From Nocardia asteroides (GTDB lineage: Bacteria; Actinomycetota; Actinomycetes; Mycobacteriales; Mycobacteriaceae): 64,000 nucleotides of DNA. The DNA lies in NCBI RefSeq assembly GCF_900637185.1, contig NZ_LR134352.1, positions 1,302,001-1,366,000 on the forward strand, written 5' to 3'. Shown here in pieces: positions 50,919-60,548 of this stretch (position 1 is the first letter of the stretch; the number at the start of each line of letters is the position of its first letter). The notes below the pieces were generated by a model. The model searched no databases. It saw only the letters and a program-made list of their open reading frames with translations, and was not told where the DNA came from. The position numbers and the translations under genes are program-made.

Positions 50919-51995
50919 TCACGTCAGCCGCAGGCCGTGCATGGCCAGCCAGGCCTGCGGGTCGACGTGCTGGCCGTTCTGCACGATCTCGAAGTGCAGG
51001 TGCGGACCGGTGGAGTCGCCGCGATTGCCGATGCGGGCGATCTGCATGCCCGCCGGGACTCGCTCGCCCTGCGAGACGAAGAAGTCGTACATGTGGCCGT
51101 AGATGCTGATGGTGCCGTCGTCGTGGCGGATGCGGACCCACAGGCCGAAGCCCTGCGCCGGACCCGCCTCCACCACGGTGCCGTCGGCGACGGCGTAGAT
51201 GGGGCTGCCGATCGGGGCGGCGATGTCGATGCCGCGGTGCATGGTGCCCCAGCGTGACCCGAAGCCCGAGGTGAACGCGCCCTTGGCCGGGAGGCTGAAA
51301 CCGCCGAGGGACGGGGTCGAGCCGGGCGTCAGCACGCCGGGCACGACCGGCGCCCGCTGACCCATCCAGTCCTGCCACTCGCCCGACGCGGCGGCGGCCG
51401 CCTCCGCCTTCGCCCGTTCCAGGGTGGCGCGGGCGGCCGCGGCGACCACGGCGGCCTCGCGGCGCTTCTCACCACTGGCGATGGCCGCCAGCAGCCGGCT
51501 CGACGACTGCGGGTTCGGCGCCAGCTCCGGGGGATAGGCGATCGACACCCGCTGCGCCTCGCCGAGCTCCAGCGGGCGGTCGCTCGGTACGTCACCGAAC
51601 TGCGCGTCGGCGGCGACGAACACCGCGACCACGGCCACACCGGCGATCAGCACCCGCCGCTCGAGCAGGACCTGCCGTACCCGCTCCCGGCTGGGGCGCC
51701 GCGCCCACAGTGCTTCGGCCCGCGTCTTGGGGCGCTGCCAGAACACTGTGCGCAGGTCGCCTCGGCGCAGGTCGTCCGCGATCTCCCCGATGCCGGGATG
51801 GTCTCCGAGCCAGGTCGTCAGACGCTCTCGGACACCGGCTCGCGAGGGCAGCTGCTCGCGCCAATTCGCTTGCAGAACAAGGCCGTTGATACTGACAACC
51901 CGCCTGCGGGGGTCCGGTGAGCGGCCGGTGGCCGAGTCGTCCACCGTTTCCGTCTGCGCCCGCCGCACTCTCCCCGCCGTCCTCACCCACTCCAT
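50919..51995 (-). CDS. Membrane-anchored M23 peptidase (LytM-type)
   Basis: 358 aa: a basic cytoplasmic N-terminus of about 115 residues, one membrane helix (VLIAGVAVVAVFVAADA), an Ala/Glu-rich helical stretch (AAVVAAAARATLERAKAEAA) and a C-terminal M23 domain. The zinc ligands are seen in GTMHRGIDIAAP and PHLHFEIV, with IYGHMYDF in between, so the metal site looks complete. It likely cuts peptidoglycan peptide cross-links or activates another hydrolase. The ATG at 51995 has GGGGGCACG upstream; the frame opens further but enters the promoter of the divergent aminotransferase gene. Confidence 0.87.
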   Translation of the reverse strand: MEWVRTAGRVRRAQTETVDDSATGRSPDPRRRVVSINGLVLQANWREQLPSRAGVRERLTTWLGDHPGIGEIADDLRRGDLRTVFWQRPKTRAEALWARRPSRERVRQVLLERRVLIAGVAVVAVFVAADAQFGDVPSDRPLELGEAQRVSIAYPPELAPNPQSSSRLLAAIASGEKRREAAVVAAAARATLERAKAEAAAAASGEWQDWMGQRAPVVPGVLTPGSTPSLGGFSLPAKGAFTSGFGSRWGTMHRGIDIAAPIGSPIYAVADGTVVEAGPAQGFGLWVRIRHDDGTISIYGHMYDFFVSQGERVPAGMQIARIGNRGDSTGPHLHFEIVQNGQHVDPQAWLAMHGLRLT

Positions 51996-52122
51996 CGTGC
52001 CCCCGCGGCCCGGCCCCGACGCGGGTGGGACCGCTGCGCCGGTGGCTGCGTCTGTGCTGTCGGAGCCATTGTGCCGACCATATCCGCCAACGCCCGCAAT
52101 CGGGTGCTCTACCGTCTTCCGG

Positions 52123-53286
52123 GTGTCCAGAGAATCGCGCCGGTCGACCATTCCCCCCTTCTACGTGATGGATGTGTGGAAGGCGGCCGCCGAACGTGCC
52201 AGGTCGCACGGTGACGTGCTGGTGCTCGCGGCGGGTCAACCGTCGACGCAGGCGCCGGCGCCGGTGCTGCGCGCGACCAAGGCCGCGATCGACGCCGAGC
52301 TGCTCGGCTACACCGAGACCTTCGGCATCCTGCCGCTGCGCGAGGCCATCGCCACCCATCACAGTGAGACCTACGGCTACGACGTGCACCCGGACGAGGT
52401 CGTGGTGACCACGGGGTCCTCCGGCGCGTTCACGCTGATCTTCCTGGCCGCCTTCGACGCGGGCGACACCGTGGTGGTGGCCCGGCCCGGCTACCCGGCC
52501 TACCGCAACACCCTGACCGCGCTCGGCTGCCGGGTCGTCGAACTCGACTGCGGCCCGCAGACCCGCTTCCAGCCGACCGTGGCGATGCTCGAGGCCCTGC
52601 CCGAGCCGCCCGCGGGCCTGGTGGTGGCGAGCCCGGCCAACCCCACCGGCACCATGATCGACCCGGCCGAGCTGGCGGCCCTGGCGCGCTGGTGTGAGCG
52701 GCACGGCACGCTGCTCATCTCCGACGAGATCTACCACGGCATCACCTACGCGGGCGCGAGTACGCCGACCTCCTCGGCCTGGGAGTTCTCCCGCGACGCG
52801 GTGGTGATCGGCTCGGTCTCGAAGTACTTCTCGATGACCGGCTGGCGCCTGGGCTGGATGCTGGCCCCCGCCGACCTGCGTCCGGCGCTGCAACGGCTGG
52901 CCTCGAACATGACGGTGTGCCCGCCCGCCATCTCCCAGTACGCGGCGGTGCACGCGTTCGGCGCGGAAGCCAAGGATGAGCTGGACGGGCACGTGCGCCG
53001 CTACGCGCGCAACCGCGCCCTGCTGCTGGAGGGTCTGCCGAGCATCGGCATCACCGAGCTCGCGCCCGCCGACGGCGCCTTCTACGCCTACGCCGATATC
53101 GGTCATCTGACCGACGACTCGCGGGCCTGGTGTGCGCGCGTGCTGGCCGAGACCGGGGTCGCGCTCGCGCCGGGCCTGGACTTCGACACCGTGCACGGCG
53201 ACCGCACGGTTCGCTTCTCCTTCGCAGGTGCCACAGACGACATCGCCGCAGCACTCGACCGGTTGGGACGGTTCCTGAAGGGCTGA
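52123..53286 (+). CDS. Class I/II aminotransferase (AspB-like)
   Basis: 387-aa PLP enzyme: PPFYVMDVWKAAAERARSHG, VVTTGSSGAFTLIFLAAFDA, VASPANPTGT, ISDEIYHGITY and the PLP lysine in SVSKYFSMTGWRLGW. It closely resembles M. tuberculosis Rv3565 (aspB), which lies near the sterol genes there. The amino acid substrate is uncertain. The GTG at 52123 gives SRESRRSTIPPF at the start. It is divergent from the M23 gene. Confidence 0.88.
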   Translation: MSRESRRSTIPPFYVMDVWKAAAERARSHGDVLVLAAGQPSTQAPAPVLRATKAAIDAELLGYTETFGILPLREAIATHHSETYGYDVHPDEVVVTTGSSGAFTLIFLAAFDAGDTVVVARPGYPAYRNTLTALGCRVVELDCGPQTRFQPTVAMLEALPEPPAGLVVASPANPTGTMIDPAELAALARWCERHGTLLISDEIYHGITYAGASTPTSSAWEFSRDAVVIGSVSKYFSMTGWRLGWMLAPADLRPALQRLASNMTVCPPAISQYAAVHAFGAEAKDELDGHVRRYARNRALLLEGLPSIGITELAPADGAFYAYADIGHLTDDSRAWCARVLAETGVALAPGLDFDTVHGDRTVRFSFAGATDDIAAALDRLGRFLKG

Positions 53287-53442
53287 TCGGTTCGCTGTCA
53301 ACAGTGATGTGCGACAACAACTTTGCCTAGTACGAACACTTCGCCGCCAGGATGCGGTAAAACTCAGTTATCCCTATTTCCCAGCGTTTCCCCGATGACG
53401 ATTGCGCACGGTTGAACTGATGATGACTGGCACGATGGCACG

Positions 53443-54096
53443 GTGACCACCGCAACGACCCCGAAAGGCGAACGACGTCGCCAGGCACTGGTGGCGGCGG
53501 CGGCTGAACTGTTGCTCGAAGGCGGCTTCGACGCCGTGCGACATCGCTCGGTGGCGTCGCGGGCCGATCTTCCCCTCGCCTCGACCACCTACTACTTCGA
53601 GTCCCTGGAAGATCTCATCGCCCGTGCCGTCGAGTTCAGCGGCGCGATCGAACTCGACGCCATGCGCCGCCGGGTGGGCGAGGTCAGCCACCGTCGCCGC
53701 GGCAGCGAGGCGACCGTGGATCTCGTGCTCGACGTGCTGGTCGGCCCCGACGACGGCGATCTCGACGCCCGCGGTCAGCTGATCGCCCGCTACGAGCGTT
53801 CGGTCGCCTCGGCCCGGCATCCCGAACTGCGCGAGGTCCAGCTCCGACTACGCACCCAGCTCGAAGAGCTGCTCGCCGACGTGCTGCGCCGCTCCGACCG
53901 AGTGGTGCGCCCCGAGCAGTTGCGCAGGCTGGTCGCCGTGGTCGACGGTGCGGTGGTGGCGGCGCTGATCGAGGGACATCCGGAGCCGAGGCGCCCCGCA
54001 CGGGCGGGTCTGCTGGACATGATCGACATCGTCGCCCCACCCGTGGTCCCCAACATGATGCCCCAGCAGCTGGAACGGGCGCGCCAACTAGACTGA
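53443..54096 (+). CDS. TetR-family regulator upstream of purB
   Basis: 217 aa. N-terminal HTH (RRRQALVAAAAELLLEGGFD, then VRHRSVASRADLPLASTTYYF, residues 10-52) and an effector domain of the TetR_C_18-like type (DLVLDVLVGPDDGDLDARGQ, LRTQLEELLADVL). The start is a GTG at 53443. M. tuberculosis has a TetR-type gene (Rv0775) near purB as well. It ends 6 bp before the purB start, so the two are probably cotranscribed; whether it controls purB is not known. Confidence 0.86.
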   Translation: MTTATTPKGERRRQALVAAAAELLLEGGFDAVRHRSVASRADLPLASTTYYFESLEDLIARAVEFSGAIELDAMRRRVGEVSHRRRGSEATVDLVLDVLVGPDDGDLDARGQLIARYERSVASARHPELREVQLRLRTQLEELLADVLRRSDRVVRPEQLRRLVAVVDGAVVAALIEGHPEPRRPARAGLLDMIDIVAPPVVPNMMPQQLERARQLD

Positions 54097-54102
54097 GTGT
54101 TC

Positions 54103-55524
54103 GTGAGCCTTGTCCCGAACGTCCTCGCCACCCGATACGCCAGCCCGGAGCTCGTCGCGCTCTGGTCGCCCGAGAACAAGATCGTGCTCGAGCGCAAGCT
54201 GTGGCTCGAGGTGCTGCGGGCGCAGGCCGCGCTCGGGATCGACGTGCCCGCCGGGGTGATCGACGATTACGAGCGCGTGCTCGCCCACGTCGATCTGGCC
54301 TCGATCGCCGAGCGCGAGCGGGTCACCCGCCACGATGTGAAGGCGCGCATCGAGGAGTTCAACGCGCTGGCCGGGCACGAGCACGTGCACAAGGGCATGA
54401 CCAGCCGTGACCTCACCGAGAACGTGGAGCAGCTGCAGGTGCGGCTCTCGCTCGAGCACATCTACGACCACGGCGTCGCGGTGGCGGCGCGGCTGGCCGA
54501 GCGGGCCGCCGAGTACCAGACGCTGGTGATGGCGGGTCGCTCGCACAATGTCGCGGCGCAGGCCACCACGCTGGGCAAGCGCTTCGCCTCGGCCGCCGAC
54601 GAGGTGCTCGTCGCGCTGACCCGGGTGCGCGAGCTGATCGACCGCTACCCGCTGCGCGGCATCAAGGGCCCGATGGGCACCGCCCAGGACATGCTCGACC
54701 TGCTCGACGGTGACGCGGGCAAGCTGGCCGCGCTCGAGCAGCAGGTGGCCACCCACCTCGGCTTCGCCACCGTGTTCACCAGCGTCGGCCAGGTGTACCC
54801 GCGTTCGCTCGACCACGACGTGCTGTCGGCGCTGGTCCAGCTGGGCGCCGGGCCGTCCTCGTTCGCGCACACCATCCGGCTGATGGCGGGCCACGAGCTG
54901 GTCACCGAGGGCTTCCAGCCCGGCCAGGTGGGTTCCTCGGCGATGCCGCACAAGATGAACACCCGCTCCTGCGAGCGCGTCAACGGCCTGCAGGTGGTGT
55001 TGCGCGGCTACGGCTCGATGGCCGCCGAGCTGGCGGGCGCGCAGTGGAACGAGGGCGACGTGTTCTGCTCGGTGGTGCGCCGCGTCGCGCTGCCGGACGC
55101 GTTCTTCGCCATCGACGGCCAGATGGAGACCTTCCTGACCGTGCTCGCCGAGTTCGGCGCGTACCCGGCGGTGGTCGGCCGCGAGCTCGACCGGTACCTG
55201 CCGTTCCTGGCCACCACCCGCATCCTGATGGCGGCGGTGCGCGCGGGCGTCGGGCGCGAGACCGCGCACGAGGTCATCAAGGAGCACGCGGTGGCGGTGG
55301 CGCTGGCCATGCGCGAGCAGGGCCGCGAACCCGACCTGCTGGACCGCCTGGCCGCCGACGACCGGATGCCGCTGGACCGCGCCGCGCTCGACGCCGCGCT
55401 GGCCGACAAGTCGGCGTTCATCGGCGCCGCGTCGGACCAGGTGTCGGAGGTGGTCGCGCAGGTGCAGAAGCTGGTCGAGGCCAATCCCGAGGCCGCGCGC
55501 TACACGCCGTCGCCGATTCTCTGA
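54103..55524 (+). CDS. purB: PurB, adenylosuccinate lyase
   Basis: 473-aa member of the fumarase/aspartase superfamily: PNVLATRYASPELVALWSPE, HEHVHKGMTSRDLTENVEQL, MAGRSHNVAAQATTLGKRFA and the signature GQVGSSAMPHKMNTRSCERV with the catalytic serine loop. It acts twice in purine synthesis (SAICAR to AICAR and adenylosuccinate to AMP). The GTG at 54103 is preferred to the GTG at 54097 because the family begins just before PNVLATRYAS. Confidence 0.94.
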   Translation: MSLVPNVLATRYASPELVALWSPENKIVLERKLWLEVLRAQAALGIDVPAGVIDDYERVLAHVDLASIAERERVTRHDVKARIEEFNALAGHEHVHKGMTSRDLTENVEQLQVRLSLEHIYDHGVAVAARLAERAAEYQTLVMAGRSHNVAAQATTLGKRFASAADEVLVALTRVRELIDRYPLRGIKGPMGTAQDMLDLLDGDAGKLAALEQQVATHLGFATVFTSVGQVYPRSLDHDVLSALVQLGAGPSSFAHTIRLMAGHELVTEGFQPGQVGSSAMPHKMNTRSCERVNGLQVVLRGYGSMAAELAGAQWNEGDVFCSVVRRVALPDAFFAIDGQMETFLTVLAEFGAYPAVVGRELDRYLPFLATTRILMAAVRAGVGRETAHEVIKEHAVAVALAMREQGREPDLLDRLAADDRMPLDRAALDAALADKSAFIGAASDQVSEVVAQVQKLVEANPEAARYTPSPIL

Positions 55525-55621
55525 GCCGGGAGTGCGTGTCAGCCCGCCGCTGTCGCTGTGGCGGCACCGGCGGCGGGCGCTCGCGCGACGGATCCGGGCG
55601 CGGGTTGGCTACCGTACCCGG

Positions 55622-56044
55622 GTGAATCCGTACACGATCTTCACCGATATCGTCGCGGGCCGGGCGCCCGCCTCCCGGGTCTACGAGGACGACGACGTGC
55701 TGGCCTTCATGGACATCCGTCCGGTGACGCCGGGCCACGTGCTGGTGGTGCCGAAGGTGGCCGCGCCGAGTCTGGCCGATCTCGATCCGGCCCTCGGCGG
55801 CAAGCTGTTCCAGGTGGGGCAGCGGATCGCGGCGGCGCTGCGATCCAGTGAGGTGGCCGCCGACGGCGTGAATTTCTTTCTCGCCGACGGGGTTACGGCC
55901 GGGCAGGAAGTCTTCCACGTGCATCTGCACGTGATCCCGCGGACGCCGGGCGACGGCTTCGGGCTGCGCGCCCGGCCGACCTCGCCCGCCCGTGCCGACC
56001 TCGATTATCTGGCCGGGTCCATTCGCGGCGCTTTGTCCCGCTGA
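55622..56044 (+). CDS. HIT-family hydrolase
   Basis: 140 aa: NPYTIFTDIVAGRAPASRVY, DDVLAFMDIRPVTPGHVLVV and the triad EVFHVHLHVIPR. Compared with the HIT protein at 48640 it is the Hint/protein-kinase-C-interactor-like branch. It presumably hydrolyses AMP- or GMP-linked phosphoramidates. GTG start, 97 bp after purB. Confidence 0.88.
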   Translation: MNPYTIFTDIVAGRAPASRVYEDDDVLAFMDIRPVTPGHVLVVPKVAAPSLADLDPALGGKLFQVGQRIAAALRSSEVAADGVNFFLADGVTAGQEVFHVHLHVIPRTPGDGFGLRARPTSPARADLDYLAGSIRGALSR

Positions 56045-56181
56045 CCTGCGTTTTCGGGCGAACCGGGCATTGCGTACCGGAGAGTTTGCTGAAGAAACGC
56101 CCAAATCGCCGAATGCTGTCCGATCGTTCACCTGTGGGTTACTTTGGACTGTCATTGGCATGCGGTTATGGAGGGTGGATC

Positions 56182-57141
56182 GTGCGTCGTACAGGTGTTG
56201 CTGCTTCAGTGCTGGCTTTCGCCATCGCCTTGATCGGACCCGCGGCGGTGAACCCCGCCCCCGCCGCTGCCGCGCAGATCATCGGGGTGAACGACCTCAG
56301 CCCCACCCGCACGGCGATCACCGTCGCCTCGCCCGCGATGGGCCGCAATATCGACCTGCAGGTGCTGCACCCGGCCGGCGGCGGCTCGCGCGCCACGTAC
56401 TACCTGCTCGACGGCCTCGATCCCGGCATCGGCCAGAGCACCTGGACCAACGCGACCGACGCCGAGGCCTTCTTCCGCGGCAAGAACGTCAACGTGGTCA
56501 TGCCGACCGGCGGCCAGGCCAGCTACTACTCCGACTGGATCGCCGACGACCCGCGCTTCGGCCGGTACAAGTGGGAGACCTTCCTGACCCAGGAACTGCC
56601 CGGCCTGATCGACGCGCAGTTCGACGGCAACGGGGTCAACGGCATCGGCGGCCTGTCCATGGGCGGCAACGCGGCCTACATCCTGGCCGCCCGCCACCCC
56701 GGCATGTACCGGGCCGTCGCCGGGTACAGCGCGTGCCCGGACAGTGCCATGGCGGCGGGCGCGATCATGTTCTCCATCGCCAACCGCGGCGGCAATCCGC
56801 TCAACATGTGGGGCGCGCCGGGCAGCCCGGACTGGGCGTCGCACGATCCGGCCCTGATGATCGAGGCGCTGCGCGGCAAGGCGCTGTACATGTCCACGGG
56901 CACCGGTATCCCCGGCCCGCACGAGGCCGAGCTCAAGCCGCAGCTGGCGGAGAACATCTTCCTCGGCGGCCCGATCGAGCTGGGCGTCAACACCTGCATG
57001 GTGGCCTTCGAGCAGCGGCTGCGGGCCGCGGGCATCGGCGCCAAGATCGACTGGCATCCGGTCGGCACGCACTCCTGGTCCTACTGGCAGGACGCGCTGC
57101 ACGCCTCCTGGCCGACCATCGGTCCCGCGCTCGGGGCCTGA
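56182..57141 (+). CDS. Secreted Ag85/mycolyltransferase-like esterase
   Basis: 319 aa: signal peptide (GVAASVLAFAIALIGPAAVN, cleavage near AAA-AQII), then an esterase-D/antigen-85 fold. LHPAGGGSRATYYLLDGLDP, VMPTGGQASYYSDWI, GIGGLSMGGNAAYILAARHP (nucleophile Ser159) and WHPVGTHSWSYWQDAL (His297) match the corynomycolyl/mycolyltransferase layout. The family transfers mycolic acids between trehalose monomycolate and arabinogalactan or trehalose. Some members are plain esterases, and this one could be either. The GTG at 56182 has GGAGGGTGG just upstream. Confidence 0.85.
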   Translation: MRRTGVAASVLAFAIALIGPAAVNPAPAAAAQIIGVNDLSPTRTAITVASPAMGRNIDLQVLHPAGGGSRATYYLLDGLDPGIGQSTWTNATDAEAFFRGKNVNVVMPTGGQASYYSDWIADDPRFGRYKWETFLTQELPGLIDAQFDGNGVNGIGGLSMGGNAAYILAARHPGMYRAVAGYSACPDSAMAAGAIMFSIANRGGNPLNMWGAPGSPDWASHDPALMIEALRGKALYMSTGTGIPGPHEAELKPQLAENIFLGGPIELGVNTCMVAFEQRLRAAGIGAKIDWHPVGTHSWSYWQDALHASWPTIGPALGA

Positions 57142-57152
57142 GAATTCGCACG

Positions 57153-57189
57153 CGCGGCCCGGTTCTCCCTGGTGGAGGACCGGGCCGCG
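57153..57189. terminator. Bidirectional terminator, esterase / DUF2330 gene
   Basis: Perfect 11-bp arms cgcggcccggt (57153-57163) and accgggccgcg (57179-57189), 15-nt loop, between convergent genes. Confidence 0.78.
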
Positions 57190-57195
57190 GTACGT

Positions 57196-58230
57196 TCACC
57201 GGGTGGATCGGCGGCGCAGGATCACGCTCGCGACGACGCCGATGACCGAGAGGGCGACGACGATCAGGACGTAACCCGCTGGGAAGCCGAGCAATTCGAC
57301 GTACTCGGTGGAGACGACCCGGTCGCGGACGACGTCGTCGGTCGGCGCGGGGCCGAAGGTGAAGTCGGTGGTGATGGCGGCGGGCTGCGTGATCCGCACC
57401 GAGAGTTCGGTGAGGTAGTTCCGGCCCGCGGCAAGCGCTTTCAGGTCCGGATCGGTGAGTTCGGCGACGGGCGAAGCGAATTCGGTGAAGGTGGATTGAC
57501 TCGCGGCGTCGGCGTCGGTGCGGACCACACGGTGGTCGCCGAAGACATAGAGGTGGGCCGACTGCGGGCCGGTGGCGGCGGCGGACATGCGCATCGGGTA
57601 GACGAGGCGGTCGGAGTCGAAGGTGAGCCGCACCGGATCGAGCGCGCCCGACAGCGGTTTCGCGCTGGTGAGCCGCATGGCGACGAACGACCAGCCCTCC
57701 CGCAGATACGGGTCGAGGGTGGCGCTCACCTCGGGTCGCAGCTGATAGCCGTTGGTGGCCAGCCATTCCCGCACCCCGGTGAGGTCGCCGCCGCGCAGCG
57801 TGGTCGCCTCCAGCGGGCCGAGCTGGACCTTGCCGAGCACCTCGGGGCCGGAACCGGGGCCCGCGCCGGCGGTGGCGCCGTCGCCGTCGCTGCCGAACCA
57901 GCGGTATTCGGTGACGACCTCCGGCGCGGTGAGCCACGACAGCTCCGCGAAGGCGGCCGCGTTCCCGGCCGACACTGTCGCCGGGGTGGGTGTGGGCACG
58001 ATCAAAGCCGCGTCTGCGCCGTCGAACCGCATTCCCAGCCGCATCAGCACCGTCTCCCGCGTGCCGTCCCAGCCGATCACCGCCGTCTCGCTGTCCACCC
58101 GCGCCGCGTTCCCGCTGCTCACGACCCCGCCGCAGGCACAGGCCGCGGCCGGCGTGACCGCGGCTGACCCGGCCGCCAGCACCACCCCGAGCGTCACGAC
58201 GAACGATCTGATTGCGTACCGCATCCCCAT
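57196..58230 (-). CDS. DUF2330 exported membrane-anchored protein
   Basis: 344 aa. Signal peptide ending in TPAAACACGGV, so Cys residues stand at the cleavage site, as usual in DUF2330 proteins. Other features are ETAVIGWDGTRETVLMRLGM, ALIVPTPTPA, GWSFVAMRLT and a C-terminal membrane helix (GYVLIVVALSVIGVVASVIL) with basic tail RRRSTR. So it is an extracellular domain held by a C-terminal anchor. Function unknown in the family. ATG 58230 or 58224 may be used. Confidence 0.83.
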   Translation of the reverse strand: MGMRYAIRSFVVTLGVVLAAGSAAVTPAAACACGGVVSSGNAARVDSETAVIGWDGTRETVLMRLGMRFDGADAALIVPTPTPATVSAGNAAAFAELSWLTAPEVVTEYRWFGSDGDGATAGAGPGSGPEVLGKVQLGPLEATTLRGGDLTGVREWLATNGYQLRPEVSATLDPYLREGWSFVAMRLTSAKPLSGALDPVRLTFDSDRLVYPMRMSAAATGPQSAHLYVFGDHRVVRTDADAASQSTFTEFASPVAELTDPDLKALAAGRNYLTELSVRITQPAAITTDFTFGPAPTDDVVRDRVVSTEYVELLGFPAGYVLIVVALSVIGVVASVILRRRSTR

Positions 58231-58352
58231 GCGAGCAGGTTACGCAGTCGCCGCCGCCCCCACATGCGCAGAATTACCTACCCGCGGCCCGCGCGGGCCC
58301 GCCGCGGCCGAGTTGGCGGGCCCGGCCGCAAAGGTCCGGCTACGGTGGACCC

Positions 58353-60503
58353 ATGGCTGGCGAGAATGAGACGGTGTCGGCGCCGATCGCGAAGAAGGTG
58401 CCCGTCGAGCGGGTGCATCACGGTGACACGTTCGTCGACGAGTACGAGTGGCTACGGGACAAGGAAGATCCCGAGGTCATCGCGTACCTGGAGGCCGAGA
58501 ACGCCTTCACCGAGGCGCAGACCGACCAGCTGCAGCCGCTGCGGGACAAGATCTTCGACGAGATCAAGGCCCGCACCCAGGAGACCGACCTGTCCGTGCC
58601 GACCCGGCTCGGCGAGTACTGGTACTACTCGCGCAGCTTCGAGGGCAAACAGTACGGCGTGCACTGCCGCTGTCCCATCGACGCCGAGGCCGACGGCATC
58701 GCGGCCTGGACCCCGCCGCAGCTCGAGGCCGACTCGGTCATCGAGGGCGAGGAGGTGCTGCTGGACAGCAACGTCCTGGCCGAGGGCCTGGACTTCTTCG
58801 CGCTCGGCGCGTTCTCGCTGAGCCACGACGGCACCCGGCTCGCCTACTCGGTCGACAGCACCGGCGACGAGCGCTACACACTGCGGATCAAGGACCTGAG
58901 CACCGGTGATCTGCTGCCCGACGAGGTCGTCGGCGCCGCGCCGGGCGCGACCTGGTCGCTGGACGGCACGCACATCTTCTATCAGACCGTCGACGAGTCC
59001 TGGCGCCCCGACACCGTGTGGCGCCACCGCGTCGGCACCGGTTCCGACGCCGACGTGACGGTGTTCCACGAGCCCGACGAGCGCTACTGGGTCAGCGTCG
59101 GCGCCACCCGCTCCGAGAAGTACCTGATGATCTGGCTCGGCTCCAAGATCACCACCGAGGGCTGGGTGCTGGAGTCCGACAACCCCGAGGGCGAGTTCCG
59201 GGTGCTGCTGCCGCGCCGCGAGGGTGTGGAGTACTCGGCCGAGCACGCGGTGATCGGCGGCGAGGATCGCTTCCTGATCCTGCACAACGACGTGGTCGAC
59301 GGGGTGAAAGCGGAGAACTTCGTGCTCGCCGAAGCGCCGGCCACCGATCCGTCGAACATGACCATCCTGATCGGGCACCGCGAGGACGTGCGGCTCGAGG
59401 ATATCGACGCGTTCGCGAACCACCTGGTGCTCGGCTACCGGCGTGACGCGCTGCCCCGCCTGTCGGTGTGGCCGCTCACCGCCGACGGCTACGGCGAGCT
59501 CACCGAGCTGGAGTTCGGCCTCGAATTGTTCTCCGCCGGTGCGGGTTCGAGCCCCGAATGGGAGCAGCCGACGCTGCGGGTGGGCGTCACCTCGTTCATC
59601 ACCCCGATGCAGGTGTTCGACTACGTGCCGGCCACCGGCGAGCTGCTGCTGCGCAAGGAGCAGCCGGTGCTCGGCGGCTACGACGCGAACGACTATGAGC
59701 AGCACCGTGACTGGGCGGTCGCGCACGACGGTACCCGGGTGCCGATCTCGATCATCAAGCGCCGCGACCTGCCCGCCGACGGACCGAAGCCGATGCTGCT
59801 CTACGGCTACGGCTCCTACGAGGCCAGCATCGACCCGTCGTTCTCGGTGTCGCGACTGTCGCTGCTGGATCGCGGCATGGTGTTCGCGGTGGCGCACGTG
59901 CGCGGCGGCGGCGAGATGGGCCGGCTCTGGTACGAGCACGGTAAGACGCTGGCGAAGATGAACACCTTCACCGACTTCGTCTCCTGCGCACGTCATCTCA
60001 TCGACACCGGCGCCACCGCGGCGGACCGGCTGATCGCCGACGGCGGCAGCGCGGGCGGACTGCTGATGGGCGCGGTCGCGAACCTGGCGCCGGAGCTGTT
60101 CACCGGCATCCTCGCCAACGTGCCGTTCGTCGACCCGCTCACCTCGATCCTGGACCCGTCGCTGCCGCTGACCGTGATCGAGTGGGACGAGTGGGGAAAC
60201 CCGCTGGCGGACAAGGACGTCTACGAGTACATGAAGTCGTACTCGCCGTACGAGAACGTCGAGGCCAAGGACTACCCGGCGATCCTGGCGATCACCAGCC
60301 TCAACGACACCCGCGTGCTCTACGTGGAGCCGGCCAAGTGGGTCGCCAAGCTGCGCGCCACCAAGACCGGCGACAGCCAGCTGCTGCTCAAGACGGAGAT
60401 GAGCGCGGGCCACGGCGGTGTCAGCGGGCGCTACGAGAAGTGGAAGGAAGTCGGCTTCGAGTACGCCTGGGTGCTGGACAAGGTGGGTCTGGCCGACGCG
60501 TAG
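58353..60503 (+). CDS. ptrB: S9A oligopeptidase B (protease II)
   Basis: 716 aa. An N-terminal seven-bladed propeller (VHHGDTFVDEYEWLRDKEDP, GEYWYYSRSFEGKQYGVHCR, AYSVDSTGDERYTLRIKDL) precedes a catalytic alpha/beta-hydrolase domain with Ser566 (IADGGSAGGLLMGAV), Asp652 (SLNDTRVLYVEP) and His687 (MSAGHGGVSGRYE). It cleaves short peptides after basic residues in the cytoplasm. In M. tuberculosis the gene is split in two (ptrBa, ptrBb); here it is whole. ATG at 58353, no strong Shine-Dalgarno. Confidence 0.92.
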   Translation: MAGENETVSAPIAKKVPVERVHHGDTFVDEYEWLRDKEDPEVIAYLEAENAFTEAQTDQLQPLRDKIFDEIKARTQETDLSVPTRLGEYWYYSRSFEGKQYGVHCRCPIDAEADGIAAWTPPQLEADSVIEGEEVLLDSNVLAEGLDFFALGAFSLSHDGTRLAYSVDSTGDERYTLRIKDLSTGDLLPDEVVGAAPGATWSLDGTHIFYQTVDESWRPDTVWRHRVGTGSDADVTVFHEPDERYWVSVGATRSEKYLMIWLGSKITTEGWVLESDNPEGEFRVLLPRREGVEYSAEHAVIGGEDRFLILHNDVVDGVKAENFVLAEAPATDPSNMTILIGHREDVRLEDIDAFANHLVLGYRRDALPRLSVWPLTADGYGELTELEFGLELFSAGAGSSPEWEQPTLRVGVTSFITPMQVFDYVPATGELLLRKEQPVLGGYDANDYEQHRDWAVAHDGTRVPISIIKRRDLPADGPKPMLLYGYGSYEASIDPSFSVSRLSLLDRGMVFAVAHVRGGGEMGRLWYEHGKTLAKMNTFTDFVSCARHLIDTGATAADRLIADGGSAGGLLMGAVANLAPELFTGILANVPFVDPLTSILDPSLPLTVIEWDEWGNPLADKDVYEYMKSYSPYENVEAKDYPAILAITSLNDTRVLYVEPAKWVAKLRATKTGDSQLLLKTEMSAGHGGVSGRYEKWKEVGFEYAWVLDKVGLADA

Positions 60504-60513
60504 CGAAGCGGCG

Positions 60514-60542
60514 GCGGTGTCCCGGTGCACCCGGGACACCGC
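60514..60542. terminator. Bidirectional terminator after ptrB
   Basis: Perfect 12-bp stem gcggtgtcccgg / ccgggacaccgc with a 5-nt loop between convergent genes. Confidence 0.82.
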
Positions 60543-60548
60543 TACCGC